Positions 1 through 8,210 of a DNA stretch of 64,000 nt are shown here, in pieces. The stretch comes from CAZNPL01 sp964574815 (GTDB lineage Bacteria > Planctomycetota > Phycisphaerae > UBA1845). Each line of letters starts with the position of its first letter. Positions within the stretch are counted from its first letter, which is position 1. The notes under the pieces are model-generated. The model worked only from the letters and a program-made list of their open reading frames with translations, made no database searches and was not told the origin of the DNA. Where the stretch lies: NCBI GenBank assembly GCA_964574815.1, contig CAZNPL010000037.1, positions 1-64,000 of the forward strand, in the 5' to 3' direction. The position numbers and the translations under genes are program-made.

Positions 1-202
1 GACCGGCCGCCACCGGAGAAAAAACCCGCACGCAGCCTTGCCGGAAGGACACGGCGGGTCTGTCCAACCGGCACGCTGGCGCACGGGCCGTGTCCACGCC
101 GTATTTGGTCCGCAATCCTTGAATGGGCCAGGATTGCCCCGCTCGACGCAAACGCCGCTCCCCTGATAACCGCCGTAGTCGACTTGCGGACGCGTTACGG
201 GC

Positions 203-1474
203 TTATGAGGCCGCTGAAACTCGTGGTGTTCTTCTTCGCCGCCCCCGTCTATTGGGTATTCGCGATAGTCGATGACAACGTGTGCGCGGTCGGGCAACAC
301 GCTGAGCGGGCGCGCGATCTGGTCGCGGTGGTGAATCGCCTTCTACCGACGGGTCGGCCGCTCGTTGTAATGGCTCACGTAGCAGTCGCTCGATCGCCCG
401 AAGGTTTTCACGCTCCTGGGATGTGCAGAACGATACCGCGGTGCCGGCAGCTCCGGCCCGCCCTGTCCGGCCGATGCGATGTACATACGTTTCCGGTTCC
501 GGTGTAAGGTCATAGTTGATGACGTGCGAGATGTCTTCGACATCCAGCCCGCGCGCCGCGATGTCAGTCGCAACAAGCACCGGGATACGCGCAGAACGAA
601 AATCAGCCAACGCTCGCGTGCGGGCACCTTGGCTCTTGTCTCCATGCAGCGCCACGGCCCGGACACCGGCTCTATCGAGTTTTCGGACCAGCTTGTCCGC
701 TCCATGCTTCGTACGTGTAAACACCAGCGTCCGAGTGCTCGGCGTGTGCGTCAACAGGCGCGCCAACAGGGTCGGCTTCTCGGGTCTCTCCACGTGATGA
801 ACCCAGTGAGCCACCGACGGGGCAGGCGACGATACGCGCGCTACCTGTACCGGCTCCGGGTTGTGGAGGATGTCGCCTGCAAGTTTACGGATCGGCGGAG
901 GCATGGTCGCCGAAAAGAGTAACGTTTGGCGTTGCCGCGGCACGTGGGCGAGAATGCGGCGCAAGTCTGGCAGGAATCCCATGTCGAGCATGCGGTCAGC
1001 TTCGTCGAGGATCAGGATCTCAGTACTCGCGACACGGACCAGGGCCTGCCCCATGAGGTCGAGCAGGCGACCGGGCGTGGCGATCAGGACATCCACACCG
1101 GCTCGCAGTGCACGGACTTGCGGCCCCTGGTTCACTCCACCGAACACAACGGTCTGCCGCATACCGGTGTACCGGCCGTAAGTGCGAAAGCTCTCGTAAA
1201 TCTGCTGGGCGAGTTCACGAGTGGGGCACAGCACCAGAGCGCGGATGCAGCACGTCGGCATCGTCGCCCGCGATGGACACATGCTCAATCGCTGAAGGAC
1301 GGGCAATGCAAACGCCGCCGTTTTGCCGGTGCCCGTCTGGGCACAGCCAAGTACGTCGCGTCCGGCGAGGACAAGCGGAATGGCATGGACCTGGATAGGC
1401 GTAGGATTGTCGTAGCGCGCCGTACGTACGGCTCGCAGGAGCGGCTCAGAGAGCCGCAGGTCTTCAAAACTCAT
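203..1474 (-). CDS. DEAD-box ATP-dependent RNA helicase (RhlE-like)
   Basis: A 423-residue cytoplasmic RNA helicase that would unwind short RNA duplexes using ATP. The motifs appear in canonical order: the Q-motif region near the N terminus (NPTPIQVHAIP), Walker A AQTGTGKT, motif Ia PTRELAQQ, motif II DEAD followed by RMLDMGF, motif III SAT, then in the second RecA domain ATDIAARGLD and HRIGRTGRAG. The C terminus is a short Arg-rich tail, as in RhlE/CsdA-type helicases. The ATG at 1474 starts exactly where the family does (MSFEDL), but the upstream Shine-Dalgarno match is weak. An RRM protein lies about 11 kb away; both kinds of protein often act in cold or RNA-structure stress, which is only a thematic link. 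The helicase assignment is secure; the RhlE subfamily is an inference from length and the basic tail. No gene is visible in positions 1-202 beyond its end. Confidence 0.93.
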   Translation of the reverse strand: MSFEDLRLSEPLLRAVRTARYDNPTPIQVHAIPLVLAGRDVLGCAQTGTGKTAAFALPVLQRLSMCPSRATMPTCCIRALVLCPTRELAQQIYESFRTYGRYTGMRQTVVFGGVNQGPQVRALRAGVDVLIATPGRLLDLMGQALVRVASTEILILDEADRMLDMGFLPDLRRILAHVPRQRQTLLFSATMPPPIRKLAGDILHNPEPVQVARVSSPAPSVAHWVHHVERPEKPTLLARLLTHTPSTRTLVFTRTKHGADKLVRKLDRAGVRAVALHGDKSQGARTRALADFRSARIPVLVATDIAARGLDVEDISHVINYDLTPEPETYVHRIGRTGRAGAAGTAVSFCTSQERENLRAIERLLREPLQRAADPSVEGDSPPRPDRAPAQRVARPRTRCHRLSRIPNRRGRRRRTPRVSAAS

Positions 1475-1773
1475 TCTATGATACTTTCTTAAAACCCCAA
1501 GCGGAGATGTGCCGGACGCACGTCGCGTCTGTCAAAGCCATCGGTGCCTGGCTGTGCTCCGATGGCTGCAATTGTCCACGGGAAGCATCAGGAGTGTAAG
1601 GTCCGGCCGCAGGGTTGTCAATTGACCCCGTAGACTGGAAGCGCGTCCAGCCGACGGGCGGCATCAGCGTCACCATGAACGTCCGCGGGCAATCTTCGAT
1701 CAAGGCATCTGAGGTCCGTGATCGCTGCACGAGCCACCCCCCCAAGTTGGCCGAATTCCAGCCCCTGGGCGAA

Positions 1774-1875
1774 TCACTTCTTGCGCCAAGAAAAGAAGGC
1801 GGCCACCAGGACGAGTGCTATGGCCGTCAACACGATGGCCGCAACCACCGGCTCGGGTATCTCCGCGATCATCAT
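1774..1875 (-). CDS. 33-residue single-span microprotein resembling a stand-alone PEP-CTERM signal
   Basis: A very short gene. It reads Met-Met-Ile-Ala-Glu, then IPEPVVAAI, a continuous hydrophobic run of about 20 residues, and ends Trp-Arg-Lys-Lys. That is the three-part layout of a PEP-CTERM sorting tail (Pro-Glu-Pro, transmembrane helix, basic end) with no protein body in front. A purine-rich GGAGAG sits directly upstream. The second ATG at 1872 gives better spacing than the first at 1875. It lies about 80 bases downstream of the coiled-coil gene and in the same direction, so it may be co-transcribed. No exosortase gene is visible in the window. It could instead be an ordinary one-helix membrane peptide, with the PEP match a coincidence. 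Third-codon positions are GC-rich, supporting translation. Confidence 0.55.
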   Translation of the reverse strand: MMIAEIPEPVVAAIVLTAIALVLVAAFFSWRKK

Positions 1876-1956
1876 TCTCTCCACATCCTATTTGCGTGTC
1901 GCCGGCCGGCATGATGCTCAGCCTTTTTTTCGTCGCACTCTCGTGAGCCGCGCAAT

Positions 1957-3015
1957 TCAGGAGCCGGGCGGAGCCGAATCAGACGCGTCGCCATCATCCG
2001 AATCTTTTTCGCTCTTGATCTCGTGTATCTCGGCGCGAATATTCTTGAGACGCGCGGTGATGCCATCCAAGAAGCGATCGATCTGGCCTTCCGCCCCCAG
2101 AGGTGGCACGGTCCATTCCGCCAGCAAGTCGGCCAGCTCGAGGACGACCCCCGAGAACCACTCCGGATCGTACGACCGAACCTTCCGGATTGCTCGAAGA
2201 TATGTCGCTTCCGCTTTGCGGAATGCCTCGCTCGGGTCCGGAACGGTGCGCGCGACTTGGTGAAAGTCACGAACGGCGGCGGCGAGCGTTTTGACCTCGG
2301 CGGTGATAGCTTTTTCGCGATCGAGGAGTTTTTGGGTCGTAAGCTTGTGCTGGCGGCGCTCATCGGCAGCCTTGGCGACGTCGCGACGAATACTTTCGAG
2401 TCTGGGCTCATCGAGCAGATACGGGTGAGCTGCGTGGATCGCCGTGAGTCGGCGCATCGCTTGCGCCAGGCTCTGCTCGCTTCCTTTACGGGACGCCGAA
2501 ACAGCCTGCCGCGCCAATACGTCGATCTCGTCTCTAAGTTGCTTGACCCGGACCCGCAGCTTTTCAACTCGTTGTTCGTACTTCTCGACCACGGCGGCCG
2601 GGATCTGCTCCGCGTTCTGTTCCTGGAGGGCTCGCATTTTTCCTAAGACGGCGCGGATATCCATCTCGTCGTCGTGCTCCAATGATGCGAGGAGGGTCTG
2701 AGCCAGTTGGTTGAATGAATGCCGAACTTGATCCGGCGACATTGTTGGAGCCGGTTTGGGCGGCGTCGATCGCCAATTGGGTTGCCGTGACGGCGAAGCC
2801 GTAGAGGACTGTTCGGTTTGAAGTTTCTGTTCGAGTTCGGCGCGCTGCTTACCGATTGCGGCGCGGATCATACTTTGGAGTGCCGCATCGTCGCGCACGT
2901 CCGGGTCGGCCAAGGCGCGCCCGCCGATGCGCTCCAGCGACGCGATATCCGGAGTTTCACGCTGAATAACCGAATTCCAACGCTGGAAAACGACGTTTCG
3001 CTCCTTGGCATTCAT
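1957..3015 (-). CDS. Coiled-coil protein of unknown function
   Basis: About 352 residues with no recognised domain. The start was placed at the internal ATG (MNAKERNVVFQRW), which has GGAG eight bases upstream; the 16 in-frame residues before it look non-coding. Residues from roughly 125 to 275 are charged heptad-like helices (for example YEQRVEKLRVRVKQLRDEI), so a coiled coil is likely. The segment before it is Ser/Pro-rich, and the last 15 residues are acidic and Ser-rich. There is no signal peptide or membrane span. It sits between floA (stop about 120 bases upstream) and the PEP-like microprotein on the same strand. The position next to a flotillin suggests a membrane-organisation partner, but that is inference only. 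Confidence 0.7.
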   Translation of the reverse strand: MNAKERNVVFQRWNSVIQRETPDIASLERIGGRALADPDVRDDAALQSMIRAAIGKQRAELEQKLQTEQSSTASPSRQPNWRSTPPKPAPTMSPDQVRHSFNQLAQTLLASLEHDDEMDIRAVLGKMRALQEQNAEQIPAAVVEKYEQRVEKLRVRVKQLRDEIDVLARQAVSASRKGSEQSLAQAMRRLTAIHAAHPYLLDEPRLESIRRDVAKAADERRQHKLTTQKLLDREKAITAEVKTLAAAVRDFHQVARTVPDPSEAFRKAEATYLRAIRKVRSYDPEWFSGVVLELADLLAEWTVPPLGAEGQIDRFLDGITARLKNIRAEIHEIKSEKDSDDGDASDSAPPGS

Positions 3016-3134
3016 GTTAGGCTCCGACGCGTTTCGAATCACGGACGCCCAAGAACAAATCACTTGTTCGTGGTCTTCTGAGCCATGTGCTGTGCATCTT
3101 ACGCCTGGCGGAGTCGGGCCGAGTGCCGCACGCG

Positions 3135-4124
3135 TCAGCCGTACATAAGGTCGAACTTGCCTGTGCGAAAAGCTCCAGCAAGGGCCGCGGGAACCTCCGC
3201 CTCGGCAAGGACGACCTTGGCGCGATTCTCCGTGACGAGCGCTTTCATTTCCGCTTCTCGCGCACGGGCCAGCGCTGCCCGCTTTTCGGCCTCGGCCTGG
3301 AACCGCCGCTTGTCCGCCTCGGCCTGTTCGGTTTGCAGTTTGGCCCCAACGTTGGCCTCGTGTGATACGCCGGCGACACTTATGTCGGCGATGTCGACCG
3401 AGAGGATCTCGAAGGCGGTTCCCGCGTCGAGCCCGGATTCAAGCGCCCGGCGAGCGATCTCGCCCGGGTCCTCAAGAACGTCCTTGTAGGTTGCGGCTGA
3501 GCCGATCGCGCTGATGATCGCCTCGCCCACGCGGGCGATGATGGTACCCTCTGTCGCACCGCCAATCAGTTGACGAATGTTCGTCCGAACGGTGACACAT
3601 GCCTTGGCCAGCAATCGAATGCCGTCCTTGGCGACGGCGTCCAGGCGGTCCATGCCATTAGAAGATGCATTCGCATCGGGACAAACGATTACCTTGGGGT
3701 TGACCGAAGTGTTTACGGCATCTGCGATATCGCGGCCGGCAAGGTCGATGGCACAGGCCTTCTTCCAATCCAGGTCTATGTTGGCCCGGGCCGCTGCAAT
3801 GATCGCATGGGTCACGTTGGGGACGCGCCCGCCGGCAAGGTAATGGCATTCCACGTCATTGACGACGATGCCATGGATACCGGCTTTGACCAGTTGGATC
3901 TTGGCAAACACGATCGCTGAGGCGTCCACCTTTCGCAGACGCATCCCGATCAGGTCGGCCATCGTCACACCGGCGTTGCTCATAAAGGCCTGCAGCCATA
4001 AGCGGAAGAACTGCGCGACGACGACGAGGATGATCAAGGCGATCACGCCGGTAATGCCGGCGATAATCCACCAACCGAACCAGGCAGGTGACTGACCGAG
4101 AGCCAATCTAGCGAATGGGTTCAT
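3135..4124 (-). CDS. floA: Flotillin-like protein FloA (UPF0365/YqfA family)
   Basis: A 329-residue membrane scaffold of the bacterial flotillin FloA family, which forms lipid-raft-like assemblies at the inner membrane. One hydrophobic span lies near residues 18-42 (WWIIAGITGVIALIILVVV), followed by the SPFH/band-7 region (LIGMRLRKVDASAIVFAKI; VNDVECHYLAGG) and a C-terminal Glu/Ala/Arg helix (EAEKRAALARAREAEMKAL). Length matches the family norm of about 330. The ATG overlaps the end of the upstream radical SAM gene by 17 bases, so translation is probably coupled. FloA assemblies are linked to isoprenoid or hopanoid lipids in other bacteria, and it lies directly after three radical SAM enzymes and a desaturase. 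This supports, without proving, a lipid theme for the cluster. Confidence 0.93.
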   Translation of the reverse strand: MNPFARLALGQSPAWFGWWIIAGITGVIALIILVVVAQFFRLWLQAFMSNAGVTMADLIGMRLRKVDASAIVFAKIQLVKAGIHGIVVNDVECHYLAGGRVPNVTHAIIAAARANIDLDWKKACAIDLAGRDIADAVNTSVNPKVIVCPDANASSNGMDRLDAVAKDGIRLLAKACVTVRTNIRQLIGGATEGTIIARVGEAIISAIGSAATYKDVLEDPGEIARRALESGLDAGTAFEILSVDIADISVAGVSHEANVGAKLQTEQAEADKRRFQAEAEKRAALARAREAEMKALVTENRAKVVLAEAEVPAALAGAFRTGKFDLMYG

Positions 4125-5643
4125 GACTCACACATTCAACGTTGCTCGCGGCCAATGAGACCTGCGATGGATCGCCCCAGGCCATTTGTCCATCAGCGTC
4201 CGTCTCCGGATCTCGGCATCGATCTCCACGGAAAACACCGGTCGCCTGAGCACGTGGCTGACGCAGGGCCTCTTGTGCCTGGATGCGAGACGACAGGAAT
4301 TCGCGGCAGGCCGCGCGAGTCGGGCCGATGTTGCGCCGATAGGAGAGGTTGGTAATCAAGGCTATCAAAGGGTTGTTCCACAAACGAACGCTGCGTGCTA
4401 CCCGACGCAGTACATGCCCCGCCTTATAGAAAGTCCCGTCGCACGCCTCCCACTCCTTCACGATTTCGTTGCACGAGAAATGCCGGTACCGGGCGACCGG
4501 AAACGTCAACGTGTAGTACTTCCAATCCTCCGGAAAGCTATCTGCATTCAATCGACCTTGCGATTCCATCTCGCTCCACAACTGTGTGCCCGGCAGGGGC
4601 GTGAGAAACAACGTGTTCAGGGCGTCCACGCCGTAGTGCGTGGCCGCCTCCGCGGTTCTTATGCCGATCCCCGGCTCATCCGTATCCAGGCCCAAGATAA
4701 ACGAGCCGACTACGAGTATCTTGTGCCGTTGTATACGACGGACGGAGGCCGCAAGGTCGCGGCCGTTGGTGAGATTGAATTTCTTGCCGAGCTCCTTAAG
4801 CCCTTCGGCGGTCGGCGATTCGAAGCCGATGAAGACGCCGACGCACCCGGCCCGCGCCGCCAGCGTCAGTAACTCCTCGTCGTCGGCCATGTTGATCGTC
4901 ACCTGACCAATCCACCGCTTGCGCAGCTTCGCGTGAATCATCGCGCGAAACAGGTTTTTGGCACGCTCGATGTGACTGCGACTCGTTCCGATCAGGTTAT
5001 CGTCGACGATCAGAACGAGTTTCTCCCGGATCCCTTCGAACTCCCGCACGACATGCTCGATGGGCCTCTGTCGATAGCGATGTCCATTGAAGGCCGTCAC
5101 GCTGCAGAAGTTGCAGCTAAGTGGACAGCCTCGCGTGGTTTGAATCGATCCAAACGCGTAACGGCCGGTCAAGAGGTCGTTCCGGGCCAGCGGGATCTCT
5201 TCCATGTCGGCATGTGACCCCTCGTATCGGCGTTGTAAGTCACCACGTTGAACGTCTGCCAGAACCCTGGGCCACACGCGCTCGCCCTCCCCCGCTACGA
5301 CCGAGTCCACGCGTGCCAGGGCCTCTTCGGGGCACATGGTGGCATGAATGCCGCCCATGACGACCGGTACCTGCCGGCTGCGGAAGTGAGCGGCTACTTC
5401 GTAGGCGCGGTTCGCTTGCGACGTGAAAGCCGTGACTCCCACGAGGTCCGGAGGCGCGAGTCCTGCGTAGTCGGGCACGCGCACGTTTTCATCAAAGATG
5501 GTGATGTCCCAGTCCGACGGGGCCAGTGCCGCCAGCGTGGTCAGCCCGAGTGGCTTCCAGACGCGGTAGTAATTCCAGCGACTCTCCTTGACGTGCGTCA
5601 GGCACGACAAGGGATTTCGGGGATTGATCAGGTATAGGCGAAT
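4108..5643 (-). CDS. B12-binding-type radical SAM protein (third of three), probable ATT start
   Basis: About 511 residues. An N-terminal Rossmann-like cobalamin-binding-type domain (IRLYLINPRNP; VVMGGIHATM; VVAGEGERVW) lacks the classical DxHxxG, as is common in this superfamily. The radical SAM core follows with the cluster motif in TTRGCPLSCNFCSV and later LVLIVDDNLIGT. The C-terminal part resembles the DUF4070-containing HpnJ-like group, but the substrate cannot be read. The open frame extends to 5793, inside the preceding gene. The domain itself begins only at codon 5643, which is ATT, eight bases after a strong GAGAGGA site that follows the previous stop; no ATG, GTG or TTG lies at that point. 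If ATT is not used, an ATG further upstream would overlap the preceding gene. It is transcribed with its two paralogues and overlaps floA. Confidence 0.88.
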   Translation of the reverse strand: MRLYLINPRNPLSCLTHVKESRWNYYRVWKPLGLTTLAALAPSDWDITIFDENVRVPDYAGLAPPDLVGVTAFTSQANRAYEVAAHFRSRQVPVVMGGIHATMCPEEALARVDSVVAGEGERVWPRVLADVQRGDLQRRYEGSHADMEEIPLARNDLLTGRYAFGSIQTTRGCPLSCNFCSVTAFNGHRYRQRPIEHVVREFEGIREKLVLIVDDNLIGTSRSHIERAKNLFRAMIHAKLRKRWIGQVTINMADDEELLTLAARAGCVGVFIGFESPTAEGLKELGKKFNLTNGRDLAASVRRIQRHKILVVGSFILGLDTDEPGIGIRTAEAATHYGVDALNTLFLTPLPGTQLWSEMESQGRLNADSFPEDWKYYTLTFPVARYRHFSCNEIVKEWEACDGTFYKAGHVLRRVARSVRLWNNPLIALITNLSYRRNIGPTRAACREFLSSRIQAQEALRQPRAQATGVFRGDRCRDPETDADGQMAWGDPSQVSLAASNVECVSHEPIR

Positions 5644-5658
5644 GTTAAGAGTCCTCTC
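5644..5658 (-). promoter_or_regulatory. Ribosome binding site that points to an ATT start codon
   Basis: GAGAGGA (5652-5658 on the minus strand) overlaps the TGA stop of the upstream radical SAM gene. It is separated by exactly eight bases (CTCTTAAC) from ATT at 5643, which begins the conserved B12-binding fold. The spacing is ideal and there is no canonical start codon nearby. ATT starts are known but rare (for example infC). Confidence 0.5.
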
Positions 5659-7225
5659 AGTTTCGCTGCGGCGACGAGTTGCCGGAGTCCGGCAGACCAG
5701 CGAGCACCAACTCTTCGCCTGGGTCATAAGTTCGGGCGCCATGCGGAACGCCGTTGCTGGCATGGCGCCCCTCATCGCCATGCCGCTCCCCACCCGCGCG
5801 TCGAAAGCGCCGTTTCCCGGCTCGGCGTCTCGCTTTTCGCCAGGTGTGGCTGATCGAAGCCGCGGCGATCTGCGGCACGTGCGCCAAGAGATTCGGCAGA
5901 AACCTCAGCGCGTCGTTGCGGACCCCCTTCCTGGTGATGCGTAGAATCTGGGCCGGCGTGTAGAACTGTCGATAGGTCCGCCGTCGCAGCTCGCCGAGCT
6001 GTTCCACGGAACAGTGGTCAGAGTAGATCTTGCCGCTGGGGGCAATGTGATAGCCCGGGTTGTCGGCCACCAACTCATCCAGTCCGGAGTGCGGGCTGGA
6101 GCGGAGTACCGAGAGCGCGATCGTGTCGAGGCCCAACTCGTGGGCGAATGGCGCGATTCGGAGCATGTCGCATGGACTCTCGCCGATGCAACCGAGGATG
6201 AAATAGCCATGAAGGAACATATGGCTGTGGCGCAGGACCTCAAAGTGCTTTCGGATCCGTGCTACGTCGAAGCCCTTTCGCATCGACCGCAGCGTCTTGT
6301 CGTGGGCGGACTCGACCCCCAGCATCAGCATTGAGAATCCCGCCTGCTCCATCTTTCGGAGCACATCCGGTCGCCGGGCGATCTCCAAGCGCGCGTTGAC
6401 GAAATACCTCTTCCGAATGCCGCGCGCGATGATCAGGTCGCAGATACGTTCCACACGGTCCATGTCGTGCGTAAACAAATCATCCACGAATCCGACAATC
6501 GGCGCCTCGATCTCGCCCAGTTCCTCGACGACGGATTCCGGCGATCGGCCCGTCCACCGGCGCATCTCGCCCCATGGATTGCGATTGAAGGAGCAGAAAG
6601 TACACCGCATCGGACAGCCGCGCGACGCGGAGATCGAATCGACGCCGATGCCTGTGCCAGCGCCCTTGATCTTGAAGGCGTACGTCTGCCGGCGCAGACG
6701 CCGGTCCGGGTGGAGATCGTCTCGCACGTGGCCCAGACTGCGGTTGGGGTTGTGGTAGATACGCCCATCGCGGCGAAAGCTCAGCCCCGCGATTTGCCCG
6801 AGTGGTACGCGGCGACAGAGCTCGTCCATCGCTTCCTCCCCGTCACCGCGAATGACGACGGCGACGTTCGGGAAATCCGTCAGCCACTGGTGCGGGTCTT
6901 CCGTCGCATAACGCCCGCCCACTACGATGCGGATCCCCGGGGGCACGGAGCGGATCTCCGCGTCCAGGAACTCGCGGTCTCGGTCCCAATTGACGGAAAA
7001 GCAGACCAAGTCAGTCGTCGGTCGGAGGAAATTCTGTGTCCGGCCGGGCATCATCCGCAGATCAACCGGGTCCACCGATCGGGCGTACCGTTGCACGACG
7101 GCTGCGATGAACTCCAGTCCCAGGGGCGGAAAGAAGCCCGCTTCGTTGAGTTCCCGCCGATAGGGATACACGCACAATGCATGCTGAAACGTCTCGCCAG
7201 CGGTTGTTGTGAGACGTTCAATCAT
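5657..7225 (-). CDS. B12-binding-type radical SAM protein (second of three)
   Basis: About 522 residues. The start is the ATG at 7225, with GAGGAGGGG five bases upstream; it overlaps the desaturase stop by eight bases, so translation is coupled. The N-terminal cobalamin-binding-type fold is visible as ALCVYPYRRE, then VVGGRYATEDPHQW and VIRGDGEEAM. The radical SAM cluster motif is in SASRGCPMRCTFCSFN. FVDDLFTHD and MLGVESAHDKTLRSMRKGF follow the usual core order, and a helical region of about 130 residues closes the protein. It differs from its neighbours enough to be a separate enzyme and not a recent duplicate. Members of this superfamily act on hopanoids, membrane-spanning lipids, bacteriochlorophylls and peptides; the substrate here is unknown, but the desaturase and FloA neighbours favour a lipid. 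Confidence 0.88.
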   Translation of the reverse strand: MIERLTTTAGETFQHALCVYPYRRELNEAGFFPPLGLEFIAAVVQRYARSVDPVDLRMMPGRTQNFLRPTTDLVCFSVNWDRDREFLDAEIRSVPPGIRIVVGGRYATEDPHQWLTDFPNVAVVIRGDGEEAMDELCRRVPLGQIAGLSFRRDGRIYHNPNRSLGHVRDDLHPDRRLRRQTYAFKIKGAGTGIGVDSISASRGCPMRCTFCSFNRNPWGEMRRWTGRSPESVVEELGEIEAPIVGFVDDLFTHDMDRVERICDLIIARGIRKRYFVNARLEIARRPDVLRKMEQAGFSMLMLGVESAHDKTLRSMRKGFDVARIRKHFEVLRHSHMFLHGYFILGCIGESPCDMLRIAPFAHELGLDTIALSVLRSSPHSGLDELVADNPGYHIAPSGKIYSDHCSVEQLGELRRRTYRQFYTPAQILRITRKGVRNDALRFLPNLLAHVPQIAAASISHTWRKARRRAGKRRFRRAGGERHGDEGRHASNGVPHGARTYDPGEELVLAGLPDSGNSSPQRN

Positions 7226-8201
7226 CTGAGCCCCTCCTCGCCACTCCCCCTGAAGCGCTGTCAACTCGGTTCCGGCCGGGCATTTGGGAGTCCGACGGCC
7301 GCCGGCCTCGGATTGCCCCCGGCGCCGCGACGCGGACGCGCCGCGCCAAGCCAATCTGCTCCAACGCGCATATCACGAGGTAGCTCAGATCGACTTGCCA
7401 CCATCTCAGTCCGTGTCGCGCCGAGAACGGAAACGCATGGTGGTTGTTGTGCCAGCCTTCGCCCAAGCCGAGCACGCCGAAAATGAAGTTGTTTCTGCTC
7501 AGGTCGCCGCGGTCAAACGGGCGGCTGCCCCACAGATGACAGATCGAGTTGATGCTCCAGGTCACATGGTGCCCAAGGAAAACTCGAACGAGACCACCCC
7601 ACAGGAAGCCCAGGAGCGCCCCCGTCCAACTGCCCGTGAGGATCCAACCAAGGACCGTCGGAATGAGCAGGCCGAGGAGTACCCAAAGGCCGAACAGGCG
7701 ACTCGTGATGCGCACCAGCGTGTCGGAGTGCAAATCCCGAACGTATCGTTTGAGATTCGGGTAGTCGGCTTTGAAGATCCACCCGATGTGGGCGTGCCAG
7801 AATCCCGTGAGAGTGCCGCGTACGCCCCCGCCGTGGTGATGGGGAGAATGAGGATCCTCGGTCTTGTCGCTGTGCTGATGATGTCGGCGGTGGACCGCGA
7901 CCCATTTGAGCACCGGTCCCTGGACCGCCATGGAGCCGAGGACGGCCAACAGAAATCTCACCGGCCGTACTGCTTCAAAAGATCGATGGGCGAACAGCCG
8001 GTGATAGCCGACTGTGACGCCCAGGCCCGTGGCCATGTACATGGTCAACAACAGCGCCAATTCGACCCAGGTAAACCCCCACCCCCAAAGTCCGCATATC
8101 GCGACAATCAGTCCCAGAGGCGGGATCAACACGCCTGCAAGTGCCGTTGCTCGCTGTGACACGGACGGCCGCAAAATGGGTTGTGAAACAACTTTCGCCA
8201 T
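7218..8201 (-). CDS. Membrane fatty acid (acyl-CoA/acyl-lipid) desaturase
   Basis: A 327-residue integral membrane di-iron desaturase that introduces a double bond into an acyl chain using O2 and an electron donor. The three histidine boxes are present: HRLFAH (about residue 68), HRRHHQH (about 105) and HNNHH (about 253). At least four hydrophobic spans surround them, for example LIVAICGLWGWGFTWV and LFGLWVLLGLLIPTVLG. The layout is the stearoyl-CoA Delta9 type. The start is well supported: GAGGAG five bases before the ATG. It sits nine bases after one radical SAM gene and overlaps the next, making a tight operon. Use of O2 by this enzyme beside O2-sensitive radical SAM enzymes implies microaerobic or switching conditions, or a role outside strict anaerobiosis. 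Confidence 0.93.
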   Translation of the reverse strand: MAKVVSQPILRPSVSQRATALAGVLIPPLGLIVAICGLWGWGFTWVELALLLTMYMATGLGVTVGYHRLFAHRSFEAVRPVRFLLAVLGSMAVQGPVLKWVAVHRRHHQHSDKTEDPHSPHHHGGGVRGTLTGFWHAHIGWIFKADYPNLKRYVRDLHSDTLVRITSRLFGLWVLLGLLIPTVLGWILTGSWTGALLGFLWGGLVRVFLGHHVTWSINSICHLWGSRPFDRGDLSRNNFIFGVLGLGEGWHNNHHAFPFSARHGLRWWQVDLSYLVICALEQIGLARRVRVAAPGAIRGRRPSDSQMPGRNRVDSASGGVARRGSDD

Positions 8202-8210
8202 TTGGACTCC

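Noticed and set aside
1..202. Gene at the left edge
   Set aside because: Frames here are shadows of the helicase end or too short, with no start site.
5656..5793. Upstream extension of the third radical SAM protein to 5793
   Set aside because: It overlaps the preceding coding region by 137 bases and has no family resemblance before the ATT codon.
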